Source of the DNA: JBFELU01 sp041551965
GTDB lineage: Bacteria > Actinomycetota > Acidimicrobiia > Spongiisociales > UBA11373
Length of the DNA: 64,000 bases
Direction of reading: 5' to 3'
Assembly (NCBI GenBank): GCA_041551965.1
Contig: JBFELU010000002.1
Span: 1 to 64,000 of the forward strand
Below the pieces are notes generated by a model. The model was not told the origin of the DNA and searched no databases. It was given only the letters and a program-made list of their open reading frames with translations. The first letter of the stretch is position 1. Every line of letters begins with the position of its first letter. Below are positions 52,113-60,666 of the stretch, piece after piece. A program made the position numbers and the translations under genes.

Positions 52113-53636
52113 ATGAGGGCGCTCGTCGGCTTCCTCGGGCTCCTCGCCGGGCTCGTGGTCGCCGCAGTGCTGTTGTTCACGCGCGGCGAGATCCTCGCCC
52201 TCGTGGGGCTTGTGCTGATCATCGTTGCAGCCCTCGCTCTCGCCGCCGTGCTACCCCCGGGGGCGGCACTGGCTCTGGCGGCGGTGGAACTCACCGTCAT
52301 CGTTCTCGGAGGGGCGTGGATCGCCCGCCAGGCGGTTTCGATCGTCGATGCCCTCACCACGACCGAGGGACCCGCCGACCCCGCCGACCCGCTGCTCTTC
52401 GAGATCGCCTCCCAGAAGTTTGACGACATCGAGGGCTCGGGCGGCTTCCGACTCGAACTCATGGAGGACGAACTCGAAGCATTCGTCCAGGACGGCCTGA
52501 GCGGTGAGGACGTGCCCCTCAGCAGGGTCACGATCGACGTCGTCGACGGAGAGGAGGGCGAACAGGGGCGCCTCGAGTTCGTCGGGGCCTTCAAGAGCGG
52601 CGACCTCGAAGTGGAGGGGAGCCTCACTGCGCGTCTCGAGATGGGAGCCGTGCTGATCGAACTCCTCGACATCGACCTGGGTTCGCTGCGCCTCCCCGGT
52701 CTGGCCGAGGGTGCCGTCGAGGACCTGATCGAGTCGATCACCGACCTCAACGAGACGCTGGCCGCCCAACAGGCCGACGTCCAGTCGATCGAGATCGGCA
52801 ACGACCGGATCGTCATCACCGGCACCCAGGGAAGGGGCGAGCTGCTCACCTCGGCGGCGCTCCTGGAGGGACTGAGAGATCAGGCTGCGACGGTGAGCAC
52901 CACCGTCCAGCCTCCTCCAGAGCGGATCGGTCCGGGCACCGTCGACGGCCTCCGGGCCGACGGCCCCACCTACTACGTCGCTCTGGGGGACTCCCTGGCC
53001 GCCAACGTCGGGGTCGATGCGGCGCGCGACGGCTACGTCTCCCGTTTCCACAAGGCGATCGAGGAACGGGACGACGCGTCGTACGGCCTGCGCAACTTCG
53101 GGATCTCCGGAGAGACCAGCGGGACCTTGATCCGGGGCGGGCAACTCGACGACGCGGTGGCCTTCATGGAGGGACACGAGGTCGCCTACGTGACGATCGA
53201 CATAGGGGCCAACGACCTCCTGGGTCACCTGGGGTCGGCCGAGTGCTCCGCCGATCTCGACGACCCGGGGTGCCGCAGCCGCATCGACACCACATTCATC
53301 GTCTACGAGGAGAACCTGGAGCGCATCTTCGACGAGCTCCGCGATGCCGCTCCCGACGCGACGATCGTGTTCATGCGGGCCTACAACCCCTTCAGCCTCG
53401 GCTTCGGCGCCTCGATCGGCCTCGAGGAGGCGAGCAACGAGATCCTCGATTCCTTCAACGACGTGGCCGCCCAAATCGGCAGCGAGCAGGGGGTGCTCGT
53501 CGCCGACGCCTTCACACCGATGCAGGACACTGCCGCGGCGACCACCCACATGCTCGACGATCCGCCGGACATCCACCCCGTTGCGATCGGATTCGACGTC
53601 CTGGCGGCGGCGCTGCTCGACGCTCTGGAAGGCTGA
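52113..53636 (+). CDS. SGNH/GDSL hydrolase with LmeA-like N-terminal domain
   Basis: 507 residues. Three N-terminal helices (1-80) anchor the protein. Residues 100-260 resemble the DUF2993/LmeA lipid-binding fold (DIEGSGGFRLELMEDELEAF, then beta-strands). Residues 285-507 form an SGNH esterase: VALGDSLAANVG with the catalytic serine, GISGETS, IGANDLLG and the final DIHPVAIGF with Asp/His. Extracytoplasmic esterase or lipase on an envelope lipid is a reasonable inference. Confidence 0.82.
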   Translation: MRALVGFLGLLAGLVVAAVLLFTRGEILALVGLVLIIVAALALAAVLPPGAALALAAVELTVIVLGGAWIARQAVSIVDALTTTEGPADPADPLLFEIASQKFDDIEGSGGFRLELMEDELEAFVQDGLSGEDVPLSRVTIDVVDGEEGEQGRLEFVGAFKSGDLEVEGSLTARLEMGAVLIELLDIDLGSLRLPGLAEGAVEDLIESITDLNETLAAQQADVQSIEIGNDRIVITGTQGRGELLTSAALLEGLRDQAATVSTTVQPPPERIGPGTVDGLRADGPTYYVALGDSLAANVGVDAARDGYVSRFHKAIEERDDASYGLRNFGISGETSGTLIRGGQLDDAVAFMEGHEVAYVTIDIGANDLLGHLGSAECSADLDDPGCRSRIDTTFIVYEENLERIFDELRDAAPDATIVFMRAYNPFSLGFGASIGLEEASNEILDSFNDVAAQIGSEQGVLVADAFTPMQDTAAATTHMLDDPPDIHPVAIGFDVLAAALLDALEG

Positions 53637-53682
53637 GCGCGCAAACTTTCCCCGGCTCGCGAAAACCTTCCCGGGCCCCTGC

Positions 53683-53713
53683 TTGACCAAACCACACCGG
53701 TGGGATTAATACT
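53683..53713 (+). promoter_or_regulatory. nrdJ promoter P1 with CACCGGTG in the spacer
   Basis: -35 TTGACC (53683-53688) and -10 TAATAC (53707-53712) with about 18 bases between. The spacer contains CACCGGTG at 53695-53702, in the same place relative to the -35 as in P2. Confidence 0.55.
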
Positions 53714-53730
53714 CGGGGGACGGCCGACCC

Positions 53731-53764
53731 TTGACTGGATGACACCGGTGTAATTACACTGGTG
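53731..53764 (+). promoter_or_regulatory. nrdJ promoter P2 overlapping a 22-base palindrome
   Basis: -35 TTGACT (53731-53736) and -10 TACACT (53755-53760), spacer 18. A near-perfect palindrome, CACCGGTGTAA/TTACACTGGTG (53743-53764, one mismatch), covers the spacer and -10, a good position for a repressor. P1 and P2 are 48 bases apart. Confidence 0.6.
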
Positions 53765-53766
53765 AG

Positions 53767-53814
53767 TCCCAAGATTTTGTGGCACTTCCTTCGCCGGACC
53801 ACAACATCTTGTGG
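53767..53814 (+). promoter_or_regulatory. Pair of NrdR boxes upstream of nrdJ
   Basis: Box 1 TCCCAAGATTTTGTGG (53767-53782) and box 2 CCACAACATCTTGTGG (53799-53814, perfect inverted halves). Both fit the 16-base NrdR consensus acaCwAtATaTwGtgt and are 32 bases apart, about three helical turns, as usual for NrdR tandem sites. They lie just downstream of P2 and before the ribosome site. nrdR itself is not in the window. Confidence 0.8.
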
Positions 53815-53870
53815 GTGTGGACAACTTGGGAAGAGCGGGTTCGGCCCGCAGGGAGACGGGAGGAGCGCAC

Positions 53871-56800
53871 ATGGGTTCGGCGAGCGGACTTCGCATCGGC
53901 CGGTTGTTCACCAAGGCAGACGAGGACCCCCTCGACAGCGTCTCGTGGAGCCGGCGCGACTCCAAGATCACCAACCCCGACGGATCGGTGGTCTTCGAGA
54001 TGAACGATGCCGAGATCCCGACCGCCTGGTCCCAGGTGGCCGCCGACATCATGGTCTCCAAGTATTTCCGGAAGGCCGGTGTCCCCCAGTTCGATCGCGA
54101 CGGCGCCCCGATCCTCGCCGACGACGGCTCGCCCATCCTCGGGCCGGAACGATCCGCCCGGCAAGTCATCACGCGGCTGGCTTCGACGTGGCGGTGGTGG
54201 GGTGAGCGTTACGGCTACTTCGCCTCGGAGGCCGACGCGGCCGCCTTCGAAGACGAGCTCTGCCACATGCTCGTCCACCAGATGGCGGCACCCAACAGCC
54301 CGCAGTGGTTCAACACCGGGCTCCATCACGCCTACGGTCTGACCGGGCCGCCGCAGGGTTTCTGGTATGTCGATCCCAACACCGGCGAGCTGTGTGAGTC
54401 CCCCGACTCGTACAGCCGCCCCGCCCCCCACGCCTGCTTCATCCAGTCGATCAACGACGACCTCGTCAACGAGGGCGGGATCATGGACCTTTGGGTCCGT
54501 GAGGCTCGCCTCTTCAAGTTCGGGAGCGGCACCGGGACCAACTTCTCCACGCTGCGCGCCGAGAACGAGCGCCTCTCCGGCGGCGGCCGTTCCTCGGGCG
54601 TGATGTCGTTCCTCAAGATCGGCGACCGGGCCGCCGGCGCCATCAAGTCGGGAGGCACCACGCGCCGGGCCGCCAAGATGGTGATCCTCGACCTCGACCA
54701 CCCCGACATCGAGGAGTTCATCGACTGGAAGAAGGAAGAGGAGCGCAAGGTCAGGGCCCTCATCGCGGCCGGCTATCCGGCCGATTTCAACGGAGAGGCC
54801 TACCAGACGATCTCCGGCCAGAACTCCAACAACTCGGTCCGGGTCGCCAACGATTTCCTCGACGCCGTCATCGGCGACGAGGACTGGGAACTGCGCGCGA
54901 GGACCACCGGCGGGGTGATGAAGACGGTGCGGGCCCGGGACCTTTGGCGCCGGATCGCCGAAGCCGCCTGGGAGTGTGCCGATCCCGGGGTGCAGTTCGA
55001 CACCACCATCAACGAGTGGCACACCGCTCCGGCCGGGGGCCGGATCAGGGCCTCCAACCCGTGCTCCGAGTACATGTTCTTGGACGACACGGCCTGCAAC
55101 CTCGCCAGCCTCAATCTCGTGTCGTTCTACGAGGACGACACCGGCAACTTCGACATCGAGGCGTACAAGCACGCCATCCGGCTGTGGACCGTCGTCCTCG
55201 AGATCTCGGTGACCATGGCCCACTTCCCGTCCCAGGAGATCGCCCAGGGTTCGTACGACTACCGCACCCTGGGTCTCGGCTACGCCAACCTCGGATCGCT
55301 CCTCATGCGAAGCGGCATCCCCTACGACTCAGACGAAGGGCGCGCCATCACCGGGGCCCTCACCGCCATTCTCACCGGGGATGCCTACGCCACTTCGGCC
55401 GAGATGGCGGCGGTGCTGGGACCTTTCCCCCGATTCTCGGAGAACCGGGACTCCATGTTGCAGGTGATGCGGAACCACCGGCGGGCGGCCTACGACGCCG
55501 ACGCCTCGGCGTACGAGGGAATCAGCTCGAAGATCGTGGGCATAGACCCCGATCACTGTCCGGCCCCGCTCATCGAGGCGGCCCGGACGTCTTGGGATGC
55601 CGCCGTGGAGCTGGGAGAGCAGTACGGCTACCGCAACGCCCAGGCCACGGTGCTCGCTCCGACGGGGACCATCGGCCTCTTGATGGATTGCGACACGACC
55701 GGCGTCGAGTCGGACTACGCCCTGGTGAAGTTCAAGAAGCTGGCCGGCGGCGGGTACTTCAAGATCGCCAACCAGTCGATCGAACCGGCCCTCCGAGCGC
55801 TCGGGTACACCGAGCCGCAGCGGCGCGACCTCGTCGAGTACGTCATCGGGACGATGCGGATCGACGGTGTGCCACACATCAACCGCATCTCGCTGATCGA
55901 AGCCGGGCTGACCGAAGCCGAGGTCGATGCCATCGAGACCACCCTGCCCGGCGTCTTCGATCTGCGGCATGCGTTCAACTTCAATGTGCTCGGGGCCGAA
56001 GCCATGAACCGTCTCGGCATCGACGCCGACGAAGTGGCCGCTCCCGGATTCGACCTGCTGGAGCGGCTCGGTTTCACCCAACGCCAGATCGACGAGGCCA
56101 ACGCCGTCATCTGCGGCCACCAGACCGTCGAGGGAGCCCCCCATCTCTTCGACGAGCACCTGGCGGTCTTCGATTGCGCCAACCGCAACGGGAAGTTCGG
56201 CACCCGCTACATCGACCCAACCGGCCACATCCGGGCAATGGCGGCGGCACAGCCGTTCATCTCAGGGGCCATCTCGAAGACCATCAACATGCCCCATGAG
56301 GTCACCATCGGTGAGATCGAGGACGCCTACCGGCTGTCGTGGGAGCTGGGCCTGAAGGCCATCGCCCTCTATCGAGACGGGTCCAAGGCCAGCCAGCCGC
56401 TGTCGTCGGCCACCTCCGGCGAAGGGGACCACACCGAGGACGAAGACGAGGCCCTCAACGAGGCGATCGACGCCGAGGCCCGGGTCGTCACCGGCGTCTT
56501 CGCCCCCGGGGTCAGCCCCACTGCGGCATATCAGGGAGTGACCCGACCCCGGTTCCTGCTGCCGGCTCGCCGCCGCGGGTTCACCCAGGAAGCTCGGGTC
56601 GGCGGCCACAAAGTCTTCCTCCGCACCGGCGAGTACGACGACGGGACGCTGGGAGAGCTGTTCATCGACCTGGCCAAGGAGGGCGCCACCCTCCGCGGGA
56701 TCCTTTCGTGCTTTGCCATCGCCGTCTCCAAGGGCCTCCAATACGGCGTGCCGCTGGAGGAGTTCGTCGACACGTTCACGTTCCACACGTTCGAGCCTCG

Positions 56801-57305
56801 CGGGCTGGTGGAGGGCCACCCCAACATCAAGATGGCCAACTCAATCGTCGACTACGTGTTCCGATCCCTCGGGCTCGAGTATCTGGGCCGCACCGATCTG
56901 GTGCAGGTCCCACCCGAGGTTGAGCTGCCCGAGCCGCCGAGCGGGCTGGCGGTGGATGCCGGTCTCCAGCTGGAGCTGACCGACTCACCCCCGATGCCCA
57001 CCGAACCGGCTCCCATGCCGCCCACCGCCCCGATCTCCCATCCGGCGGTGACGGGCGATGAGGACATCAATGCCAACGGCACCAACGGGCACCACACACC
57101 GATCGTCGAGCAGCCATCCATTGCGGTGCGCTCCTCGAGTGATGCCACCGTCGCTGATGCCACCGGCCAGACCGCATCCGTCCAATCGGCTCTAGGGTCG
57201 ATGATGGGCGATGCCCCGTTGTGCGATACCTGCGGACACATCACGGTCCGCAACGGCTCGTGCTATCGGTGCCTCAACTGCGGCAACTCGATGGGCTGCA
57301 GCTGA
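53871..57305 (+). CDS. nrdJ: Adenosylcobalamin-dependent (class II) ribonucleotide reductase
   Basis: 1144 residues. Class II large reductase: HACFIQSINDD with the first redox cysteine (189), the active-site loop NPCSEYMFLDD (about 397) with Cys and Glu, APTGTIGLLMDCDTTG phosphate-binding region, a TSCPD-type region near 950, and a C-terminal zinc-ribbon-like tail with CDTCG and CLNCG ending NSMGCS that shuttles reducing equivalents. It makes deoxyribonucleotides independently of oxygen, given B12. ATG 53871 is chosen because GGGAGGAG lies 4 bases upstream; GTG 53811 would place the start inside NrdR box 2. A linker of about 130 residues (near 1010-1115) is low-complexity. Confidence 0.95.
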   Translation: MGSASGLRIGRLFTKADEDPLDSVSWSRRDSKITNPDGSVVFEMNDAEIPTAWSQVAADIMVSKYFRKAGVPQFDRDGAPILADDGSPILGPERSARQVITRLASTWRWWGERYGYFASEADAAAFEDELCHMLVHQMAAPNSPQWFNTGLHHAYGLTGPPQGFWYVDPNTGELCESPDSYSRPAPHACFIQSINDDLVNEGGIMDLWVREARLFKFGSGTGTNFSTLRAENERLSGGGRSSGVMSFLKIGDRAAGAIKSGGTTRRAAKMVILDLDHPDIEEFIDWKKEEERKVRALIAAGYPADFNGEAYQTISGQNSNNSVRVANDFLDAVIGDEDWELRARTTGGVMKTVRARDLWRRIAEAAWECADPGVQFDTTINEWHTAPAGGRIRASNPCSEYMFLDDTACNLASLNLVSFYEDDTGNFDIEAYKHAIRLWTVVLEISVTMAHFPSQEIAQGSYDYRTLGLGYANLGSLLMRSGIPYDSDEGRAITGALTAILTGDAYATSAEMAAVLGPFPRFSENRDSMLQVMRNHRRAAYDADASAYEGISSKIVGIDPDHCPAPLIEAARTSWDAAVELGEQYGYRNAQATVLAPTGTIGLLMDCDTTGVESDYALVKFKKLAGGGYFKIANQSIEPALRALGYTEPQRRDLVEYVIGTMRIDGVPHINRISLIEAGLTEAEVDAIETTLPGVFDLRHAFNFNVLGAEAMNRLGIDADEVAAPGFDLLERLGFTQRQIDEANAVICGHQTVEGAPHLFDEHLAVFDCANRNGKFGTRYIDPTGHIRAMAAAQPFISGAISKTINMPHEVTIGEIEDAYRLSWELGLKAIALYRDGSKASQPLSSATSGEGDHTEDEDEALNEAIDAEARVVTGVFAPGVSPTAAYQGVTRPRFLLPARRRGFTQEARVGGHKVFLRTGEYDDGTLGELFIDLAKEGATLRGILSCFAIAVSKGLQYGVPLEEFVDTFTFHTFEPRGLVEGHPNIKMANSIVDYVFRSLGLEYLGRTDLVQVPPEVELPEPPSGLAVDAGLQLELTDSPPMPTEPAPMPPTAPISHPAVTGDEDINANGTNGHHTPIVEQPSIAVRSSSDATVADATGQTASVQSALGSMMGDAPLCDTCGHITVRNGSCYRCLNCGNSMGCS

Positions 57306-57321
57306 CGCACCGCCTCCTCGG

Positions 57322-57365
57322 TGATGCTGGATGTGGAGGGCCCTGCGTGGCCCTCCACCGCATCA
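57322..57365. terminator. Bidirectional stem-loop between nrdJ and the dipeptidase gene
   Basis: Perfect ten-base stem GTGGAGGGCC (57333-57342) with GGCCCTCCAC (57349-57358), loop CTGCGT, and an outer stem TGATGC (57322-57327) with GCATCA (57360-57365). There is no T-run, so it would be an intrinsic-like hairpin of the GC-rich type. It sits exactly where the two convergent genes end. Confidence 0.7.
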
Positions 57366-58481
57366 GCGTTCATCGGCGGCGGCCAGGACCCTCAGAGCGT
57401 TGCCCCCCAGCACCTTGCGGACGTCGACTTCCGGCCACCCCCGGGCCAACAGCAGCTCGGTGATCGCCGGATAGCGGGACACGTCCTCGAGGCCGTCGGG
57501 AAGCTCGTCGACGCCGTCGAAGTCGGAGCCGATGCCGACGTGATCGACCCCGGCCACGGCGGCGATGTGTTCGATGTGATCGACGACGTCGTCGACGCCT
57601 CCCCGATCCAGGTCGGGACGCTCCCTGGCCTGCCGAGCCGCCCGATAGCCCGCCTCGTCCTCGGGAGCGAAGGCGGCCCGGGCGCGTCGCTCTTCCTCGA
57701 ACATGTCGAGCGCCCGGCGGGCGGTCTCGGCCACGAGGAAGGCCGGGCAGAAGTTCACCATCACCACACCCCCGTTCTCGGCGACCCCCTCGAGTACGTC
57801 GTCGGGGACGTTGCGGGGATGGGGAGCGAGCGCGTACGCCGAGGAGTGAGAGGCGATCACCGGGGCCCGGCTCACCTCCAGGGCATGCCGCATGGTGTCC
57901 GCCGACACGTGGGAGATGTCGACCAGCATGCCCAGACGGTTCATCGCTTCGACGACCTCGACCCCGAAGGGGCTGAGGCCGCCGTGACGCGGTTCGTCGG
58001 TCGCCGAATCCGCCCACTCCGTCGTGTCGGCGTGGGTGAGGGTCAGATAGCGGACGCCGCGCTCGGCCAGGCCTTCGAGCGCCTCCAAGGAGCTCTCGAT
58101 GCAATGGCCGCCTTCGGCGCCGAGCAGGCCGGCGACCCGGCCCCCGTCCCTGATCCGGATCGCCTCGGCCGCGTCGGCCGCCTGGGCCGACCATTCCGAC
58201 GCCCGGTCCGTCATGCGTCCCACCAGATCGATCTGAGCGTGGGTGTCGGCGAGGGGGCTCCTGCTCCAAGCCGGCACGAACACCGACCAGAACTGGACTC
58301 CGACGCCCCCCTCGAGGAGACGGGGGAAGTCGGTGTGGTATCCGGGAAGAGGGCGAGCGGGGTCGGCCTCGTCGACCGAGCCACCGGCCCGGGTACGGAT
58401 CTCCCAGGGAAGGTCGTTGTGACCATCGACGACGGGTAGATCCCGATGAATGCGGTGCGCCGCGGCGCGAAGGTCGGTCAC
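57363..58481 (-). CDS. Membrane dipeptidase (M19 family)
   Basis: 372 residues. Binuclear zinc amidohydrolase fold with VVDGHNDLPWEIR, HCIESSLEAL, the bridging-glutamate region GAEGGH, SHSSAYAL, and IGSDFDGVDELP. No signal peptide, so cytoplasmic unlike the mammalian enzyme. It hydrolyses dipeptides, including some with D-residues. GTG start at 58481; divergent from threonine synthase with 35 bases between starts. Confidence 0.88.
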   Translation of the reverse strand: MTDLRAAAHRIHRDLPVVDGHNDLPWEIRTRAGGSVDEADPARPLPGYHTDFPRLLEGGVGVQFWSVFVPAWSRSPLADTHAQIDLVGRMTDRASEWSAQAADAAEAIRIRDGGRVAGLLGAEGGHCIESSLEALEGLAERGVRYLTLTHADTTEWADSATDEPRHGGLSPFGVEVVEAMNRLGMLVDISHVSADTMRHALEVSRAPVIASHSSAYALAPHPRNVPDDVLEGVAENGGVVMVNFCPAFLVAETARRALDMFEEERRARAAFAPEDEAGYRAARQARERPDLDRGGVDDVVDHIEHIAAVAGVDHVGIGSDFDGVDELPDGLEDVSRYPAITELLLARGWPEVDVRKVLGGNALRVLAAADER

Positions 58482-58516
58482 CGGGCCGGATGGTAGGCCG
58501 GCGTACCATCGACGCC

Positions 58517-59737
58517 ATGCGCCGAACCGAGGAACGGCCCACCTTCGTCACCCATCTCGAGTGCAGCGGCACTGGGGAGCGACACCCGGCCGGGATGCTG
58601 CACGGGTTGTCGCGGGCCGGCAGCCCCCTCCTGGTCCGCTACGACCTTGCCGCCCTGGCCGCGACGCTCGATCGGGACGCCGTCGATGCCCGCCCCGCCG
58701 ACCTGTGGCGGTTTCGGGAGTTCCTCCCGACCGGAGGCGACGTCGTCTCGTTGGGTGAGCCGGCGACGCCACTCATCAAGCTCACCCGGACGGGCGCCGA
58801 ACTGGGCGCCGACCGCCTATTGGTCAAGGATGAAGGACGGCTCCCCACCGGATCCTTCAAGGCCCGGGGTATGGCCGTGGCGGTGAGCATGGCCCGGACG
58901 TTCGGCGTGTCGAGGATGGCGCTCCCCACCAACGGCAATGCCGGGGCGGCTCTCGCCGCCTACGGAACCCGGGCCGGCATCGAGACCTACGTCTTCTGCC
59001 CCAGCGACACCCCCGAGGTCAATGTGCGGGAGACCGCCCTCCACGGTGGCCGTGTCCGGATGGTCGACGGTCTCATCGACGACTGCGGACGGTTGGTCGC
59101 CGAGGGCGTCGAGGAGATGGCATGGTTCGATGCCTCCACGCTCAAGGAGCCGTATCGAATCGAGGGGAAGAAGACGATGGGGCTCGAGTTGGCCCTGCAG
59201 CTCGGGTGGGAGCTCCCCGACGTGATTCTCTACCCGACCGGCGGCGGCACCGGTCTGATCGGGATGTGGAAGGCGTTCCGGGAGCTGGAAGCCGTCGGTT
59301 GGATCGACGGGGGCATGCCGAGGATGGTGGCCGTCCAGGCCGACGGGTGCGCACCGATCGTCCGGGCCTTCGAGGAGGGTGCCGACCGCGCCCGCCGCTG
59401 GGAGGGCGCTCACACGGTGGCCAGCGGCATCCGCGTCCCGGCGGCCATCGGCGATTCGCTCATCTTGCGTGCGATCCGGGAGAGCGGAGGTTTTGCGATT
59501 GCGGTTTCCGACGATGAGATCCTGCGTGCCCGGAGCGATGCCGCCGGACTCGACGGCCTGCTGCTGTGCCCGGAAGGGGCGGCGACGCTGGCCGCCTACC
59601 GATCGGCGGTGGCCGGGGGCCTGATCTCGGCCGAGGAGAGAGCGGTGCTGTTCAACTGCGCCACCGGCCTCAAGTACCCGATGCCGGCGGTCGAGGGCCG
59701 CCCGGGCACACCCGCCGACTCCTCCGGCCTACGCTGA
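58517..59737 (+). CDS. thrC: Threonine synthase
   Basis: 406 residues. PLP-dependent fold type II enzyme. The PLP lysine is in LPTGSFKARG, the phosphate or substrate loop in PTNGNAGAALAAYG, and the PLP-binding glycine loop in YPTGGGTGLIGMWKAF. The N-terminal part (ECSGTGERHPAG, LLVRYDL) corresponds to the zinc-ribbon-like lead-in of this family, but without its cysteine pairs. It converts O-phosphohomoserine to threonine. TACCAT (58503-58508) ends eight bases before ATG 58517, so probably leaderless. Other threonine-dehydratase-like enzymes share the fold. Confidence 0.82.
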   Translation: MRRTEERPTFVTHLECSGTGERHPAGMLHGLSRAGSPLLVRYDLAALAATLDRDAVDARPADLWRFREFLPTGGDVVSLGEPATPLIKLTRTGAELGADRLLVKDEGRLPTGSFKARGMAVAVSMARTFGVSRMALPTNGNAGAALAAYGTRAGIETYVFCPSDTPEVNVRETALHGGRVRMVDGLIDDCGRLVAEGVEEMAWFDASTLKEPYRIEGKKTMGLELALQLGWELPDVILYPTGGGTGLIGMWKAFRELEAVGWIDGGMPRMVAVQADGCAPIVRAFEEGADRARRWEGAHTVASGIRVPAAIGDSLILRAIRESGGFAIAVSDDEILRARSDAAGLDGLLLCPEGAATLAAYRSAVAGGLISAEERAVLFNCATGLKYPMPAVEGRPGTPADSSGLR

Positions 59738-59742
59738 CCGCC

Positions 59743-60666
59743 ATGCGCGGAGCGGCAATGCGAACGGCGACCGCGGCGCTCATCGCTGCGAGCCTCATCG
59801 CGGCCGCATGTTCCGGTGACGGGGAACCCACCGGGTTCGAGGGAGAGGATCCCTACCTGTCCCTCCTGCGGGGAGTGGCCCGTGAGGTCAACCTCGCCAT
59901 CGATGCCGTCGACACTGCCGTCGACGCCCCCGCCGACTCGCCCGAGATGCTCTTTCTCGCCTTGGCCGACACCCGGGCCGCCCGCGACGTGGCGATCGCC
60001 CGGGACAAGGCTCTCCGGCTCGAGCCGGGACCCGACCAGGAGTCCGACCACGAGCGCTACCTCACCTTCCTCGACTTTGCGCTCGCCCGGTCCCGGGATC
60101 TCGACGAGGCGGTCGCCTCCCAGGACGCCGTCGAGGCCGCGACGATCGCGTTCGACCTGGAAGCAGCGGCGGGACTGCTGTTCATCGGCCTCTCCCCCGA
60201 GGCCTGCGCCGCCACCACCTTCAATGAGCGCCTCTGCCGCCCGCCGGTGTCGGAGGAGGGGTTCGCCACCGCGATCCACCCCCACGTGCTCCGTCTCACC
60301 GCCGCCTACTTGCCCGGGATCGACGAGCTCCCCCTCGGCCTCTCATCGATCGGCTACAACGGCTACATCGCCGCCATCGGGCCGACGCTGATCGAGGTGC
60401 TCGAGTCGGCTCTCGAGGGGGTCCGCGATCTCACCCCACCCTCCGAGGTCGCCGCCGACCACGAGATCCTCGTGGCCTACCTCACCGAGACGGCGGCGGC
60501 CCACGAGCGCTCGCTCGACGCAGCCGAATCCGGCGACGCGGCGACCGCGACCGTCGCTCACTTGGCAGCGCAGCGGGAGTTCTGCACGAGCGGTCCGGCG
60601 CTTTCACAGGAGGGGCGCCGGTACCTGGCGGTCTTCTTCCTCGACGAGTTCGGGATCTGCAACTAG
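59743..60666 (+). CDS. Lipoprotein of unknown function
   Basis: 307 residues. Signal and lipobox LIAAAC (Cys near residue 24), then an all-helical domain rich in Ala, Glu and Asp. Cysteines in SPEACAA, RLCRPP, EFCTSG and the terminal GICN may form disulfides outside the cell. TACGCT (59730-59735) ends seven bases before the ATG (leaderless pattern); ATG 59758 is an alternative. The stop overlaps the convergent gene by four bases (CTAG). Confidence 0.65.
   Translation: MRGAAMRTATAALIAASLIAAACSGDGEPTGFEGEDPYLSLLRGVAREVNLAIDAVDTAVDAPADSPEMLFLALADTRAARDVAIARDKALRLEPGPDQESDHERYLTFLDFALARSRDLDEAVASQDAVEAATIAFDLEAAAGLLFIGLSPEACAATTFNERLCRPPVSEEGFATAIHPHVLRLTAAYLPGIDELPLGLSSIGYNGYIAAIGPTLIEVLESALEGVRDLTPPSEVAADHEILVAYLTETAAAHERSLDAAESGDAATATVAHLAAQREFCTSGPALSQEGRRYLAVFFLDEFGICN

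Noticed and set aside
53637..53870. Cobalamin riboswitch upstream of the B12-dependent reductase
   Set aside because: No B12-box-like sequence was seen; promoters and NrdR boxes fill the space.
53811..53870. GTG 53811 as nrdJ start
   Set aside because: It lies inside NrdR box 2 and has no ribosome site, whereas ATG 53871 has GGGAGGAG.
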